A DNA stretch of 64,000 nucleotides from Dichetophora obliterata. Lineage: Eukaryota; Arthropoda; Insecta; Diptera; Sciomyzidae. Location: assembly GCA_963920525.1 (NCBI GenBank), contig OY986439.1, positions 30,824,319-30,888,318 on the forward strand. Direction: 5' to 3'. Positions 1 through 12,040 of the stretch are shown one piece after another. Numbering within the stretch: the first letter of the stretch is position 1; the number at the start of each line of letters is the position of its first letter. The notes beneath the pieces were generated by a model. It saw only the letters and a list, made by a program, of their open reading frames with translations. It was not told where the DNA came from and did not search any database. Made by a program: the position numbers and the translations under genes.

Positions 1-849
1 AAAATGTTCTTACCTACTCCAGGTTATTTTTACCTGACGAATTTGGTTAGGAGAGCCAACCACGTCGTATTAGCCTGATCAACGTTAGTTTTACATGACG
101 GATCTGGTTTACAGAAATACACGTAGAAAATAGGCGTATAGCGAAAAAAAACCTGCCAGCTGTCCAATTCTGCACTTGTGATGCAGAACTTGTAACAGAG
201 GTTACCTCGGGATAAGGTAGGTGAAATGTCCTGTCTTTAAATTTTTAATTTTTTCTTATTCAGTATTACTTGGAATTTAAAAAAAAGGTGAACATTATTT
301 ATTTCCTCTCACCCTCCTTCCTACCCCCACTACAAAAATCTCATCATTGACATTGGGTTAATTAACATGATTTAATTCGATTTAACTATAAATACTGCTT
401 AAGATAACCACATATGTCAGTTTTATTAAACCACACAAAGTGGTTAAATTGACCTGAATGGCATTTGGTAATCTTAACCTGACGATTCATGTTGGCAAAT
501 TTTAACCTGAAATTTAGTTAATTTGCTTAAATGAACGAGATTTTTTTTCTGGGTGTAAAGTCCTTCAAATCAAAAACATTATCTTTCGAAAAAGGAGTAG
601 CTTTGTTTATACACGAAGATAATTATTTTGTTGGAATCAGGCAAATGTTTTGTTTAAAAGCAAATCAGCAAAACTTTGCTCAATCACGTTGTGATTTTAG
701 AAAAAGATTGCTAAATTGAAATCACTCCTCATGTATTAAGGAAAATTTTGCTTGAATTCTATCAAAATTTTGCTAAGTTATTATAAACTGCAAAAGCAAA
801 TTTCAACTTAATTCAAGCAAATATTTGCTAAGTTAATATTAATTGGAAT
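1..849. other. Unassigned AT-rich DNA
   Basis: No gene is recognised. A short imperfect direct duplication (tacctgacgaatttggtt-like, near 31-48 and 92-110) and several AAGCAAAT/TTTGCT-rich words near 655-840 are visible; the latter resemble the degenerate repeat at 51-55 kb. The 62-codon open frame near 531 has no recognisable motif and its composition matches the background. Confidence 0.5.
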
Positions 850-3800
850 AGCTAGCAGTACTAAAGGTCGCTGCTTTCGAACCTGATGTTAAAATTTCAA
901 AAAGTTTTTTTGACACTAGGGAGGACCCTGAAAATGTGTTTTTTTTTGTTTTATACTCTTTGTAGATGTGCTGGCAGTATTAAAAGTCATTGATTTCGCA
1001 CCTGATTTAAGAATTTAAAAAGGTTTTATGACACTAGGGTGGACCCTAGTAGCAGTATTAAAGATCGCTGATTTTGCACCTGATGCAAGAACTTCAAAAA
1101 GTTTTTTTGACACTAGGGTTGACCCTGAAAATATGTTTTTTGTTTTATACCCTGTATATGTGCAGGCAGTATTAAGAGTCGTTGATTTCGCACCTGATTT
1201 AAGAATTTAAAAAAGTTTTTTGACACTAGGGTTGACCCTAAAAATATGTTTTTTTTGTTTTATTCTTTTTTTAGATGTGCTGGCAGTATTAAGGGTCGTT
1301 GATTTCGCACCTGATTTAAGAATTTAAAAAAGTTTTTTGACACTAGAGTGAACCCTAAATATGTGTTTTATTGCTTTATACTTTTTGTTGATGCTCTGAT
1401 CGCTGATTTTGAATCTTATGTTTGAATTAAAAAAAGATTTGTACACTAAGGTGGACCCTATATGTCTCCTAACACATATGTCTCCTAACACATATGTCTC
1501 CTAACACATATGTCTCCTAACTTAAAATTTCAAAAACTTTTTTTGACACTAGGGTGGACCCGGAAAATGTGTTTTTGTTTTGTTTTGTGCTCTTTGTAGA
1601 TGTGCTAGCAGTATTAAGGTTTGATGATTTTGCACCTGATGTAAGAATTTCAATAAGTTTTTTGACACTAGAGTTGACCCTAAAAATGTGTTTTTTTGTT
1701 TTTTACTGTTTGTAGATGTGCTGGCAGTATTAAGAGTCGCTGATTTTGGACCTGATGCAAGAACTTTTAAAAAATTTTTGACACTAGGGTCGACCCTGAA
1801 AATGTATTTTTTTGTTTTATACTCTTTGTAGATCTGCTGGCAGTATTAAGGGTCGTTGAGTTCGTACGTGATGCAATAATTTAAAAAAGTTTTTTGACAC
1901 TGGGATGGACCCTAAATATGTGTTTTATTGTTTTATACTCTTTGTTGATGCTATGATCGCTAATTTCGAATCTTATGTTTGAATAAAAAAAATTTTACTC
2001 TAGGGTGGTTTTGTGTTTTTTTGTTTTATGTTAAAATTATGTTAAAATTTCAAAAAGTTTTTTTGACACTAGGGTGTACCCGGAAAGTGCGTTTTTTTGT
2101 TTTATGCTCTTTGTAGATTTGCTGGCAGTATTAAGGTTCGATGGTTTTGCACCTGATGTAAGAATTTAAAAAAGTTTTTTGACACTAGGGTGGACCCTAA
2201 AAATGTGTTTTTTTATTTTTTACTCTTTGTAGATGTGCTGGCAGCATTAAGAGTTGCTGATTTCAAAAAGTTTTTGACACTAGGGTGGACCCTAAATATG
2301 TGTTTTATTGCTTTATACTCTACGTTGATGCTCTGATCGCCGATCTCGAATCTTGTTTTTTGTTTTATACTCTTTGTATATGTGCTAGCAGTATTAGAGG
2401 TCGCTGATTTCGAACCTGATATTAAAATTCTAAAAAGTTTTTTGACACTAGGGTGGACCCGGAAAATGTGTTTTTTATTTTATGCTCTTTGTAGATGTGC
2501 TGGCAGTGTTAAGGTTTGATGATTTTGCACCTGATGTAAGAATTTCAACAAGTTTTTTGACACTAGGGTGAACCCTTAAAATGTGTTTTTTTTTGTTTTA
2601 TACTCTTTGTAGATGTGCTGGCAGCATTAAGAGTCGCTGATTTCAAACCTGTTTTAAGAAGTTTAAAAAGTTTTTTTGACACTAGGGTGGTCCCGGAAAA
2701 TGTGTTTTTTGTTTTATGCTCTTTGTAGATGTGCTGGCAGTATTAAGGTTTGATAATTTTGCACCTGATGTAAGAATTTTAACAAGTTTTTTGACACTAG
2801 GGTGGACCCTAAAAATGTGTTTGTTTGTTTTTACTCTTTGTAGATGTGCTGGCAGTATTAAGAGTCGCTGATTTCACACCTGTATTAAGAATTTCAAAAA
2901 GTTTTTTGATGCTAGAGTGGACCCTAAATATGTATTTTATTGCGTGTTAGAATTAAAAAAATTACACTAGGGTGGACCTTAAAAATGTGTTTTATGTTTT
3001 ATACTCTTTGTATATGTGCTAGCAGTATTAGAGGTCGCTGATTTCGAACCTGATGTTAAAATTCCAAAAAGTTTTTTTGACACTAGTGTGGACTCAGAAA
3101 ATGTGTTTTTTTTTTGTTTTCTGCTCTTTGTGGATTTGCTAGCAGTATTAAGGTTCGATGATTTTGCACCTGATGTAAGAATTTAAATAAGTTTTTGACA
3201 CTAGGGTGGACCCTGAAAATGTGTTTATTTGTTTTATACTCTTTGTAGATGTGGTGGCACTATAAAAAGTAGCTGATTTTGCACCTGATGCAAGAATTTT
3301 TAAAAAATTTTTGACACTAGGGTTGATTTTGAAAATGTATTTTTGTGTTGTATACTCTTTGTAGATCTGCTGACAGTATTAAGGGTTGTTTAATTCGCTC
3401 CTGATAAAATAATTTCAAAAAGTTTTTGACAATAAAACACATGGACCCTAAATATGTGTGGTATTGTTTTATACTCTTTTATACTCAAAAAGTCTTTTTG
3501 ACAATAGGGTGAACCCTGAAAATGTGTTTTTTTGTTTTATGCTCTTTATAGATGTGCTTGCAATATTAAGGTTCGATAATTTTGCACCTGATGTAAGAAT
3601 TTCAAAAGTTTTATGTTACTAGGGTGGACCTTAAAATATGTTTTTTTTTGCTATATGCTCTTTGTGTATGTGCTTGCAGCATTATCGAATCTCATGTTAG
3701 AACTTAAAAAAATTTTTTGGCACTAGGGTGTACCTTAAAAATGTGGTATTGTTTCATACGCTTTCGTACGAATATGATGTAAGGATTTCAAAAAGTGTTT

Positions 3801-3850
3801 TGACACTAGGGTGAACCCGAAAGGTGTGTGTTTTATGTTTTATACTCTTA
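850..3850. repeat. Degenerate satellite, ~115-bp monomer
   Basis: About two dozen tandem monomers are visible. Each carries the core gacactagggtggaccct, then a T-rich tract with tgttttatactctttg, then tagatgtgctggcagtatta and a gcacctgatgtaagaattt block. Successive cores near 1031, 1109, 1222 and 1340 are 78-118 bp apart, so the unit is usually ~113-118 bp with shortened copies. The core contains the small palindrome AGGGT-GG-ACCCT. Monomers have diverged by substitutions and indels, so the array is not freshly homogenised. Short open frames inside it (for example near 1028) are by-products of the repeat. I do not recognise the family. Confidence 0.9.
1461..1520. repeat. 16-bp minisatellite, ~4 copies
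   Basis: The unit tatgtctcctaacaca is repeated about four times in tandem inside a monomer of the surrounding satellite. It looks like a secondary, more recent expansion because its copies are nearly identical while the host satellite is diverged. Confidence 0.9.
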
Positions 3851-4151
3851 AGTAAGTCCAGTTTTTAGTCTAACTTTTCAATCAATTCAAGCTCCATACG
3901 AGCAACATGAGCAATGTTCAATGCTCGAAGCCTTGTTGTGTCATGAAACAAACATCGCTGGCAACGGTAACTGCCTACCTATTTTTATCTCTTATTGTAA
4001 TTTTACACCTTAATTTTCAATAAATAAATCTTTTTGTCTAAAATATTAAACGCAACTTTCAATTACATTATTTGCCTTGAAAAATTATATAAAATGCAAA
4101 ATAATAATTTTTTTTTTTCAATTTTTCAAGCATTGAATTAAATCTTATCTA
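3851..4151. other. Unassigned DNA
   Basis: Low-GC sequence between the satellite and the MITE at 4152. I see no gene, RNA or repeat structure beyond A/T runs. Confidence 0.4.
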
Positions 4152-4408
4152 GGGTATTCACAAGGTGTGCTATCATGTCATATTGTCCTTAAATTTTACA
4201 ACTAAAATTTACAAGATAAATAAATGCAAATTAGAAACAGCTGTTTGATTACGACACTTCAATAAACATAGCTTTCAGAGTTGTAATATATTAGTACTTT
4301 TTTGTATGGAAGGTAACAATAAAATGCTTAAACTAGTGTAAAATTTTAGGACAATATGACATTATGACATGAAACACACCTTTGTGGAAGCACGGCTTGT
4401 GAATACCC
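4152..4408. mobile_element. MITE with ~14-bp terminal inverted repeats
   Basis: The left end GGGTATTCACAAG and the right end CTTGTGAATACCC are exact inverted repeats, flanked on both sides by TA. The similarity continues inward: left ATCATGTCATATTGTCC pairs with the right-hand GGACAATATGACATTATGACATG with small gaps. Size is ~257 bp with no coding capacity, as expected of a MITE mobilised by another element's transposase. The TA duplication suggests Tc1/mariner or a TA-type PIF/Harbinger derivative; the superfamily is not certain. Confidence 0.75.
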
Positions 4409-5698
4409 TAAACATATTCAAAGAGACTTCTTGTGAAATTTTTCACAGAACCCCAGTCGGAAGGTAGGCGAACACGTTTCTAAAGCGATCTATCTTTTCT
4501 TATTGCCTCAAGTATTGAAAAAAGGCACTAATACCTTGAGAGATGAACACGGCAGCTGCAAAGCGATGTGTTGGAAAGAAAATTTGACAAATGTAAAAGT
4601 AACAAATAAAAAACAAAACGGAACAACTTTTCGTGGAACCAACTTCTCACTGCAGTTAATGTTGTAACATTTTAGCTGTCATTGATTTATTTTGAAGTCA
4701 ACACGTGTTTTATTAACCGGAAAAAAGTACATTTTGTGATAGTTAAAAGAATAAAAAAAAGGAAAATTATTAACCTTACACCAAAAATTTAATATTTTTC
4801 AGAATAGTGTAACTAAATTACTTTGTAGAAAAGTGTAAGGCGAAATAGAAAACAAAAGTGGAAAACTAAAACAAAATAGGAAAAATGTATATCAACATCG
4901 ACATCCATATCCTTCCTTCATTGCCAAAAGAAGGTACTCAGATTCTTGACTAATCACTTCTTACGTAGCAGCTCTATACAAAAAAGATATGGCATTTGGC
5001 AGTGAAGGGGATGATCGCCGAGTCTTAAAAGATGTTCGAAGAAGCTATCTTGGGATGATCGCTTTTCCTACTGGGACATTTTCATAGAACGACTAATTTA
5101 AAAGAGTTTTTTTTTTTAAATACTGTTTTTAATATAATTGATAAGGGTCATAAAAGACCTATAAAAAGTGAGGCTAAAGGGTTGAAATATTTTGAGAAAA
5201 ATATTTATTGTGCAGTTGTACAAGGGTTCAGTGTAGAACAAATATGTCAAAGCCATATGCTTAACAGTTTTCCTACTGTTTGTTTAAGCAAATTTGCAAA
5301 ATTTCGTGTAAATTTAAAGACACCCAGTGGTAAATGGACGCATTAAATTAACCATTTTCCTAAATACAATGTAGCTGTTAGACCTGCAATGCTTGTTAAC
5401 AATTCTCAATGACATTTGTTCGGACATGGCAGCAAAAGTAGTGATGACATCTACCTTACACAGTAAGCGACGAAATATTTTAAATTGTGGGAGTAGGTAC
5501 GCACATGATAAGAGGGACCACAAAAATAACGATACGAGAGAAGAGAACAAAACTAAGTGAACAAATATGTGTTTTTTGCGAAAAAAACACAACAAAACGA
5601 AAAAGACAAATCGAAAAGGAACAAACTGGCTTGCACATAAAGATTTAAATGCACAATTACATTTCACAATTTTCAGTTACACTTCAGCAAAGAACTTA
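4409..5698. other. Unassigned AT-rich DNA
   Basis: Nothing coding is recognised. Overlapping open frames on both strands at 5314-5788 have lysine/phenylalanine-rich, motif-free translations that follow the A- and T-rich composition, so they are not called as genes. Confidence 0.4.
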
Positions 5699-5935
5699 CC
5701 CAGTGGGCAAAAGCAGGGCTTTGAAGCGCTTCTAGCAGGCCATCATATGGATTTCTTAGCCCTTCCATGCTCGTTTCTAAGCCCATAAGCTTTTTTATAT
5801 GAAACGAGAAAATTTTCTAGGCCTTCCGCTTTCGCGACTCTAAAGAAGCTTGCTAGAAGCCCTTCTTTAGAATGCACATTAGAAAGAAAAGCAATATAAA
5901 TATCAACTTGAAATAAAAAAACTTTTGACTAATTC

Positions 5936-6003
5936 CAGATTTGAACTAGCGTCCTCTCAGCTGGCGGTCTGGCATCTTACCCACTCGTCCACCTCAGTTG
6001 TTA
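5936..6003 (-). repeat. tRNA-like (pol III box) fragment
   Basis: Read on the minus strand, the segment has an A-box-like TGGACGAGTGGGTAAGATGCC, a GCC-containing anticodon-loop-like stretch and a B-box-like CTAGTTCAAATCTGG that can form a short T-arm stem. The whole resembles the head of tRNA-derived SINEs more than a functional tRNA: the acceptor stem does not close, and the B box deviates from GGTTCGANTCC. It is probably a decayed tRNA-derived sequence inside the 5699-6504 element. Confidence 0.4.
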
Positions 6004-6219
6004 ACAAACTTCAGCTTATTTTGCATCATTACAAATGAAAGTAAGTTTTCGGGAGCACGGGTTCGCAACACAGCTCGGCCCAAAAAAAAAAAGTTTTTTT
6101 ATTTTTTTTAAAATCTACATTTGTTTTACAAATTTTTTTTTTAAATTTCTTCATACAAAAATAATAGAAAAGACTTAGAATTTTTCCATATAAAAGTTTT
6201 CATATAATGTGATATGCAA

Positions 6220-6265
6220 TGTGTTAGATTTCGGAGACCTGGGTTCGCGTCCCAACTCGGACAAC
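6220..6265 (+). repeat. tRNA 3'-half-like segment before an A-rich run
   Basis: The sequence GGGTTCGCGTCCC has the form of a T-arm/B box (stem TGGG/CCCA) and is followed by an A-run, as in tRNA-derived retroposons. A weaker similar segment, GGGTTCGCAACACAG plus an A-run, lies at 6058-6075. No matching 5' half is visible on this strand. Confidence 0.35.
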
Positions 6266-6504
6266 AAAAAATTTTTTTTTTCTTTTAGATTTGATTTTTT
6301 TTTAATTGATCTGATCATTTATAATTTTTAAAAAAATTTTTTAAAAATTTTATATAAAATAACAGGAAAAGACTCCAAACCTTCAAAAGGTAGGCCTTAC
6401 AGAAGCACTCATCAATGCAGCGATCACGGAAGGTATATTGACGCCAATAAGAGCACTACTAGCATGCATTCTTTTGCGTATCGCTAGCTAAAATGCCCAC
6501 TGGG

Positions 6505-7428
6505 TACTGTCAGAAAATTATATATAAATGATGGTAGAAATAGATGTAGCTACTCAGACAATTAAAGTCAAACTGTTGTCTTAACAAAAAAAAAAAAAAA
6601 AAAAATATACTATTGATTTGCACAAACAAAAATCAGATTTTGTCACATACCGCTTGCAGTCTTGCATTACAATGTCATCACCGAAAATGTCTTACAAGCA
6701 ATAGGGCATCTTTGATACTCAGTCATAAACTTCAAAAAAGCCGATACATATGTAATTTTTTTTTGTCTCATCTACCAGAATTCTTTGACCGAAGTCTGTC
6801 CATTCTTTGGTGTTATCAGTCCATATCGTTCTTGTGAATAGTGTTTCAATCAATGACAAATTTTAAATGCACTAAAATTTAAGAATATTGGCTTTATATA
6901 GCAACACCTTCTGATTGGCTCGATCATCATAATCCATATTAATTTTCATTAAGTTTAATCGCGCTTTCATCACATTGAAAGCTGGAGTGACCATTAAGAT
7001 TTATTGTGATATTGCGCTGTGCTCATCAGGATGGTGTTTAACCAGCTCTAAAAATTGTTGGCCCGATTGTGCTTTCCTGCAACGCTCGATTACACCAAAT
7101 ATAAGTTGCAACCAAAAATAACAACAGTAAAAACAACAACAGCAACAACAATATCAGCATCAACACTGATGCAAAATTGCATCATTTACATGGCTTTGCA
7201 AAGTTATCTGCTTCATTGACGCGCATGCAGGTCAATGTGAAGCACACTGTGTGAAATAGAGCTGTGCGAGTGTGTGGCGGTGTGAGTGTGAGTGACTGAA
7301 ATAGTCCAATGACGGAAATATTAAATTTTCGATGCTGACAGCGGCGGCGGCGGTGATGGTTTTGGTCAACGTTCAATTTTCTGTTTCCGACTATTGCGCG
7401 TTGGTTGGCCGACTTTTACGGATGCCTG
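6505..7428. other. Unassigned DNA with CAA/CAG-rich stretch
   Basis: Contains a poly-A run (6586-6605), a CAA/CAG-rich simple stretch (7120-7160) and a short GGCGGCGGCGG run (7341-7353). No gene is recognised. The simple-sequence content is typical of fly introns or intergenic DNA. Confidence 0.4.
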
Positions 7429-7526
7429 GAAGGCTAGTAGGCTGGTAGGCTGGTAGGCTGGTAGGCTGGTAGGCTGGTAGGCTGGTAGGCTGGTAGGCTG
7501 GTAGGCTGGCAGGCTGGCATGCTGGC
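7429..7526. repeat. 8-bp minisatellite (AGGCTGGT)n
   Basis: About twelve tandem 8-bp units, most identical, with terminal variants (AGGCTAGT at the left, GGCTGGCA at the right). The proline/serine/alanine-rich open frame on the minus strand at 7366-7620 is produced by this repeat and is not called as a gene. Confidence 0.95.
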
Positions 7527-8621
7527 TTTCATTATGAAGTAGCCAGTACATAAATCTTGCACTCATAAAATAGGCACACTGAGCAATAAATACACAACAA
7601 CAAAAACAAAACAGTTGCAAAATATTGCCACAGTGGCATTAAAAAATTTAAGCAGGATTTGCACCACAACCCGAGTGCATAAATTGTTTCATTTGTTGTT
7701 GTTGTTTTTATTGTTTTTGCTGTTGACTTACATTGCATTTAAGCCAAATTTCCCGTTGCAACTGAGCTCGTAGAATTGTTGGCTGCTGTTTGCGTGTTGA
7801 TGATGTTGCCACCATATTTTATTGCTACCATTCATTTATGTTTGCATCATCAACAGCGATAATAATAAGTTTACGTAAATTACAGCCAGAAACATACAGC
7901 AGTTGTGATAGGTTGTTTATTTATTGCGCAGTGATAGAAAAAGCCCAAAAATATATGCATTTTCCATGAAAAGCTATTAATTGGCAGTTAAGTTGATTTT
8001 TTTTCTATAAAGGGAAAAACAACACCAGTAAGATATTAAAGTAAAACAACTCAGCTGTTATTTTGAGCAAAGTTGTATTAAAATTTAGTTTTTTTAGATT
8101 TTTTTGTTTATTTATTTTTATGGATCTGTGCAAAGTAGTGTATAAAGAGTCTTGAACGAACAAACAAAAACCACCTCTAAAAAGAGAATACATATTGTGA
8201 GCACAAAATGCTCAGTGAGAATATATCTATGTAAATTAGTGTATTCCTTAGCTGTATGGATTAACTTTTTTTTATATATGAACAGTAACTCCCCCTAGAA
8301 ATGTTCCATTAGGTATAAAAACATGTTCTGCAAAAAAATTTAAGAATCGGATAACAGGAACAGCAAGGCGCCTAGCCCCCAAAGTTGAACCATACCATTT
8401 ATATGGGTAAATAAATGTTGTTTTTTTTTTCAGAAACAATTAAAAATTTTCATAATCAATTTTTTTTAATGAACAAAATACGTTATCATATTAAGCATAC
8501 ATCAACTTTCTAACGAGCTTTCATTTGTCGAAATTGATTAAAAAATTAGAAATCTACAAAATATTTTGTCTAGCGAATACAAAAAAATTAATAATATTTT
8601 TTGAAAAAAATTTTTATAAAT
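7527..8621. other. Unassigned AT-rich DNA
   Basis: No gene recognised. Poly-T and poly-A runs are frequent. The part at 8290-8400 reads like the edge of an old repeat but cannot be placed. Confidence 0.4.
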
Positions 8622-9053
8622 TACAATCTGAAATCCGGCACGTTGCTGCCATGCCCCCGTTTCTAAATTTCCATAAAATGTTATCAGTGAACCTGCATGT
8701 GTAAATTGTGCGACCTATAACTCCAAAGCAATTCGGTATCGCAAATTTGGGCTGTATGGAAAGTGTCACTTATCATTTTACAAAGCCTATAAAATTTGAT
8801 CAGTGAAACGGCACGTGTAAATTCTGGTCGCATACCAAATTTCATGGCTGTGCGAACTATAACTCAAAAGCTATTCGGTATCTCAAATTTGGGTTGTATG
8901 GGAGGTACCACGCCTCCTTGTCCAACGCTGTCCTTACTACGATTAACACCTGCGAACAACAAATTTTGAAAGTTTCATCGCGATCGGATGAACGGCGTAG
9001 AAATGAATTCAGGACACACAAACAAACGTAAATGAATTTTTATATATATACAG
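8622..9053 (-). mobile_element. Old, internally deleted Helitron copy
   Basis: The left part (ctgaaatccggcacgttgctgcc) matches the 3' terminus of the three young Helitrons at 34.6-47.1 kb. The following lines share their modules: tgcgacctataactccaaag, caaatttgggttgtatggg, ccataaaatttgatcagtga. The right part ends in a T-rich tatatatata tract matching the 5' terminus in reverse. Only ~430 bp remain of an element that is ~3.2 kb elsewhere, the terminal CTAG is mutated, and no Rep/helicase is encoded. The right boundary coincides with the target duplication of the hAT-like element next door. Confidence 0.75.
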
Positions 9054-9449
9054 TAGAGTGACCGCAACTTATATGGGGCAAAAAAAAAGTCGGAATCTTG
9101 TTCGTCTTAACCCCACAAAACGAATCCCCTTTCCAGATATTGGGATAGCCAAAATTTGAGCCCGATTAAACGACGGTAACACGTGCCGCTCGTGGCTCAA
9201 AATTTAAAAAAAAACCAATTTTTTGGCCAAAAAGTTGACGTATTGAGCCATAACTCGAGAACGGTAAATAATAAAAACACGCACGATATCACAAAAGATA
9301 GCTTATTTTGTTCTTCAAAATTTATATTTTGAACAAAATTGTTGTAACTCTGAGTCAAACCGAGTTACGGCAGCCTTTAGCTCCGAAAACGTGACCTGGT
9401 GCCACCAGGAGCATACTTCATATATTATGTTATTATGTGATAAATTTTT
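9054..9449 (+). repeat. Left long terminal inverted repeat
   Basis: Pairs with 12041-12419 in inverted orientation. Shared landmarks include cgtcttaaccccacaaaacg, acgacggtaacacgtgccg, aagttgacgtattgagccat, cgagttacggcagccttta and ctggtgccaccaggagcat. The last landmark contains the perfect palindrome CTGGTGCCACCAG. Confidence 0.9.
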
Positions 9450-9530
9450 AATTTTAATTAATTTATTTAATTTTTATTTTATTTTTATTTTTATTTAAAT
9501 ATATAGAAATCAATTTACCTAGACTCTGAA

Positions 9531-11917
9531 ATGGCATCCACATCAGGTGTACAAAGCCGGACCAAGGATAAAATATTTCTTGTTGGCTTTCCCATTCACC
9601 AGATCACAGGTTGTAAACTACCCTCAAATCGAAAAGTTTTGTGTGCTTTATTTTATAATTTACGTACTGTAAAATTAACTCTAAGAGAATCAGCAAAACT
9701 TACTATACGAGAGGTGTTAATTTTTTGGCAGAAAGCTCGAATCCCAGCTAAGATGAGCAAAATGCAATAACAAAGCTTGAAAAACTTCACGTCGAGTGGA
9801 GAATTCTTAAAAAAGACAGGAAGAAAACATCGGAAACGATCAAAAACAAATTTAAACAGTTTCTTGAAAAGTTAGACGATCTTTTTGATATTGCTCATCA
9901 AGATGCCTTGACTCTGATGAAATCGGAAGTAGATAAGGCTTTTCTCGTGAAACAGAGGCAGAAGGGCCGTCCAGGTTGCATGTCTGGTGTAGATCGCAAG
10001 TTATCTAGAGCTGAAGAAATCAAGGCGCAAAAGGAACTTGAAAGAATTAACCGACAAATCCAAGAAGAATATTTTGATATTGGTGAGTTTTTTATATTAT
10101 TATTCCAATTTATTATTATTATTTTCTTGATGCTTCTTAGGGACGGATGATGAGTACAATTTCGGAGAAGAAGAAGACACTCAAGAGGACATCATCTACC
10201 AGGAGCTTGAAAACTTGGAGGCAATGGACATCCCGGAAGAAGCTGCAGAAGATCTAGGTCCATCTGATAGAAAAAGGATGAAAGTTTCATATGCAAGAGG
10301 CGTTCACGAGATTTTAAACATGAAATTGTCAATTTTGTTAGATCGGTGTAAGGTATCCGACAGAAATGCCACGAGAATTTTAATAGCTACACTAGAGGCA
10401 CTTAACCTTGACCCTCTTAAGTACAAAGTCTCCAAAACTTTCTTACATACTAGAAGGAAAATGTTCAGAGAACAGTATACTAAAAATATTTTAGATAAAG
10501 TAAACATTCCAGAAAAAGAGGCCGTGGTTGTCCATTGGGACGGTAAACTTTTGACCGGGCGTTTTAAAAAATGAGCAATGTGAGCGAATAGCTATTGCTA
10601 TTTCATACGGCGGTAAGGAACAACTGCTGGGAGTTCCTGTAACAGAAAACAGCTCAGGAGAGGAGCAAGCACTTGCCGTATATGAATGCCTACAGCAATG
10701 GGGTCTTCCCAACACCGTCAAGGCGATGTGCTTTGATACTACAGCATCCAACACTGGAAGATTTAAAGGAGCATGCGTCATATTGCAGCAAATGTTAGGA
10801 AGAGTATTACTGCACCTAGCTTGCCGTCACCATATCTTGGAAATTATGTTAAGAGGCGTATTCGACACAAAAATGGGTTCAACCACGGGACCTCATCCAG
10901 ACATTTTCAAAAGATTTCTCCTTGCGTGGCCCAAGATAGACAAACAAAAATATGACACAGGTATTAGTGACAATCTAATACAAAAGTAGCTATCTCCAGA
11001 ATTAATTGCACATGTTACTGCTGAATTCAAAAAGAAATTAACTGAGAACCATCCAAGAGATGACTACAAGGAGCTGTTGCAGTTGGTTCTCGTATTTGTA
11101 GGATCACTAGACGGCAATGTTGTGGGTTTTAGAACTCCAGGCGCCATTCATCACGCCAGATGGATGGCAAAGGCTATTTACTGCTTTAAAATATTTATTT
11201 TTCGGCGCCAATTTAAGATGTCTAGAGGAGAAGAAAGTTCTGTAAGTGCTATTGCTGTTTTTCTAGTTAAAATTTACTGTAAAGCTTGGTTCAATGCTCC
11301 AAAAGCTCATCTAGCGCCAAAGCAAGATTTAGACATTTTGCGTAGTCTATTAGACTATAAAGAATGTGACAACGACATCGCAGAAATAGCACTCACTAAG
11401 TTTTCGAATCATTTGTGGTATTTGAATACAGAGTTGGTTGGATTGTCGTTCTTTGATCCCACCATTACAGACGATGAAAAGTTATTAATGGCTAATAAAT
11501 TGCTCAGTAACCCACATGAACCATCAGAGCAAGCTAGGGTTGTAAATCCAAAAGTTAGGAAAGAAAAGTTAGAAGAGTTGGTTGATGGAGGATTAATTAA
11601 TTTACTTTCCAAAGAAACGTTTAATTTTTTTGACCGATTTAATATAAAAAATAGATTTTCTTAGACAAAATCCAAACACCTGGCCTCAAAATAATAACTT
11701 CCAAGAAGGATTGAAAATTGTCAAAACATTAAAAGTAGTAAATAATATGGCTGAGCGTGGTATTAAATTAATAACTGACTTCAACGACCTTCTGACAAAA
11801 GATGAAGAACAAAAGCAATATGTCCTGCAAGTTGTAAGCAAATGCCGAGCATTGTATCCCAAACATTTCAAAAAGTACTTTAACAAAAGCTCTATAACAA
11901 ATTGGATAACTATGTAA
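9531..11917 (+). pseudogene. Degraded DDE-type transposase of the hAT-like element
   Basis: The reading frame starts at ATG 9531 (MASTSGVQSR...) and can be followed to 11917 across about four lesions: a frameshift near 9767, a frameshift in the A-run near 10570, an in-frame TAG at 10987, and a frameshift near 11662. A GT-AG intron of 58 bp (10083-10140, donor GTGAGT, acceptor TTCTTAG) restores the frame from FDIG to TDDEYNFG. Catalytic-looking motifs occur in order: HWDGKLL (first Asp), CFDTTASNTG (second Asp), a Cys/His motif ACRHHILE, and NNMAERGIKL (possible Glu). Together these suggest an RNase-H-fold transposase. I see no BED finger and no typical hAT C-terminal dimerisation block. The protein resembles a group often left uncharacterised in arthropod and cnidarian genomes; that assignment is from memory and unverified. 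Confidence 0.75.
10083..10140 (+). other. Transposase intron (58 bp)
   Basis: It begins GTGAGT, ends TTCTTAG, has a pyrimidine/AT-rich body and a length typical of fly introns. Removing it joins two open frames in phase, which is strong evidence for a real intron. Confidence 0.75.
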
Positions 11918-12040
11918 TATTATCGAATATATCCCTGATTTTTATATATTAAAATAAAAATGTTCTTGAATTTAACTGTATCACTTGTGGTTCTTATTAC
12001 ATTTCTACTTTAAACTTAAAAATATACCAAAAAAATTACA

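Larger units (their letters stand above)
5699..6504. mobile_element. Non-autonomous DNA element with CCCAGTGGGCA ends
   Basis: The ends CCCAGTGGGCA (5699) and TGCCCACTGGG (ending 6504) are exact 11-bp inverted repeats, each flanked by TA, which may be the target duplication. The ~806-bp interior has no transposase. It contains tRNA-like segments (see 5936 and 6220) and long A/T runs. The superfamily cannot be decided from these ends alone. Alternatively, it may be a SINE-bearing composite between two short inverted repeats. Confidence 0.6.

Noticed and set aside
5314..5788. Overlapping open frames on both strands
   Set aside because: Mutually overlapping, motif-free, composition-driven. No start context or splice signals distinguish either.
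5936..6003. Functional tRNA gene
   Set aside because: The acceptor stem does not close and the boxes deviate from consensus. Only a tRNA-derived fragment is supported.
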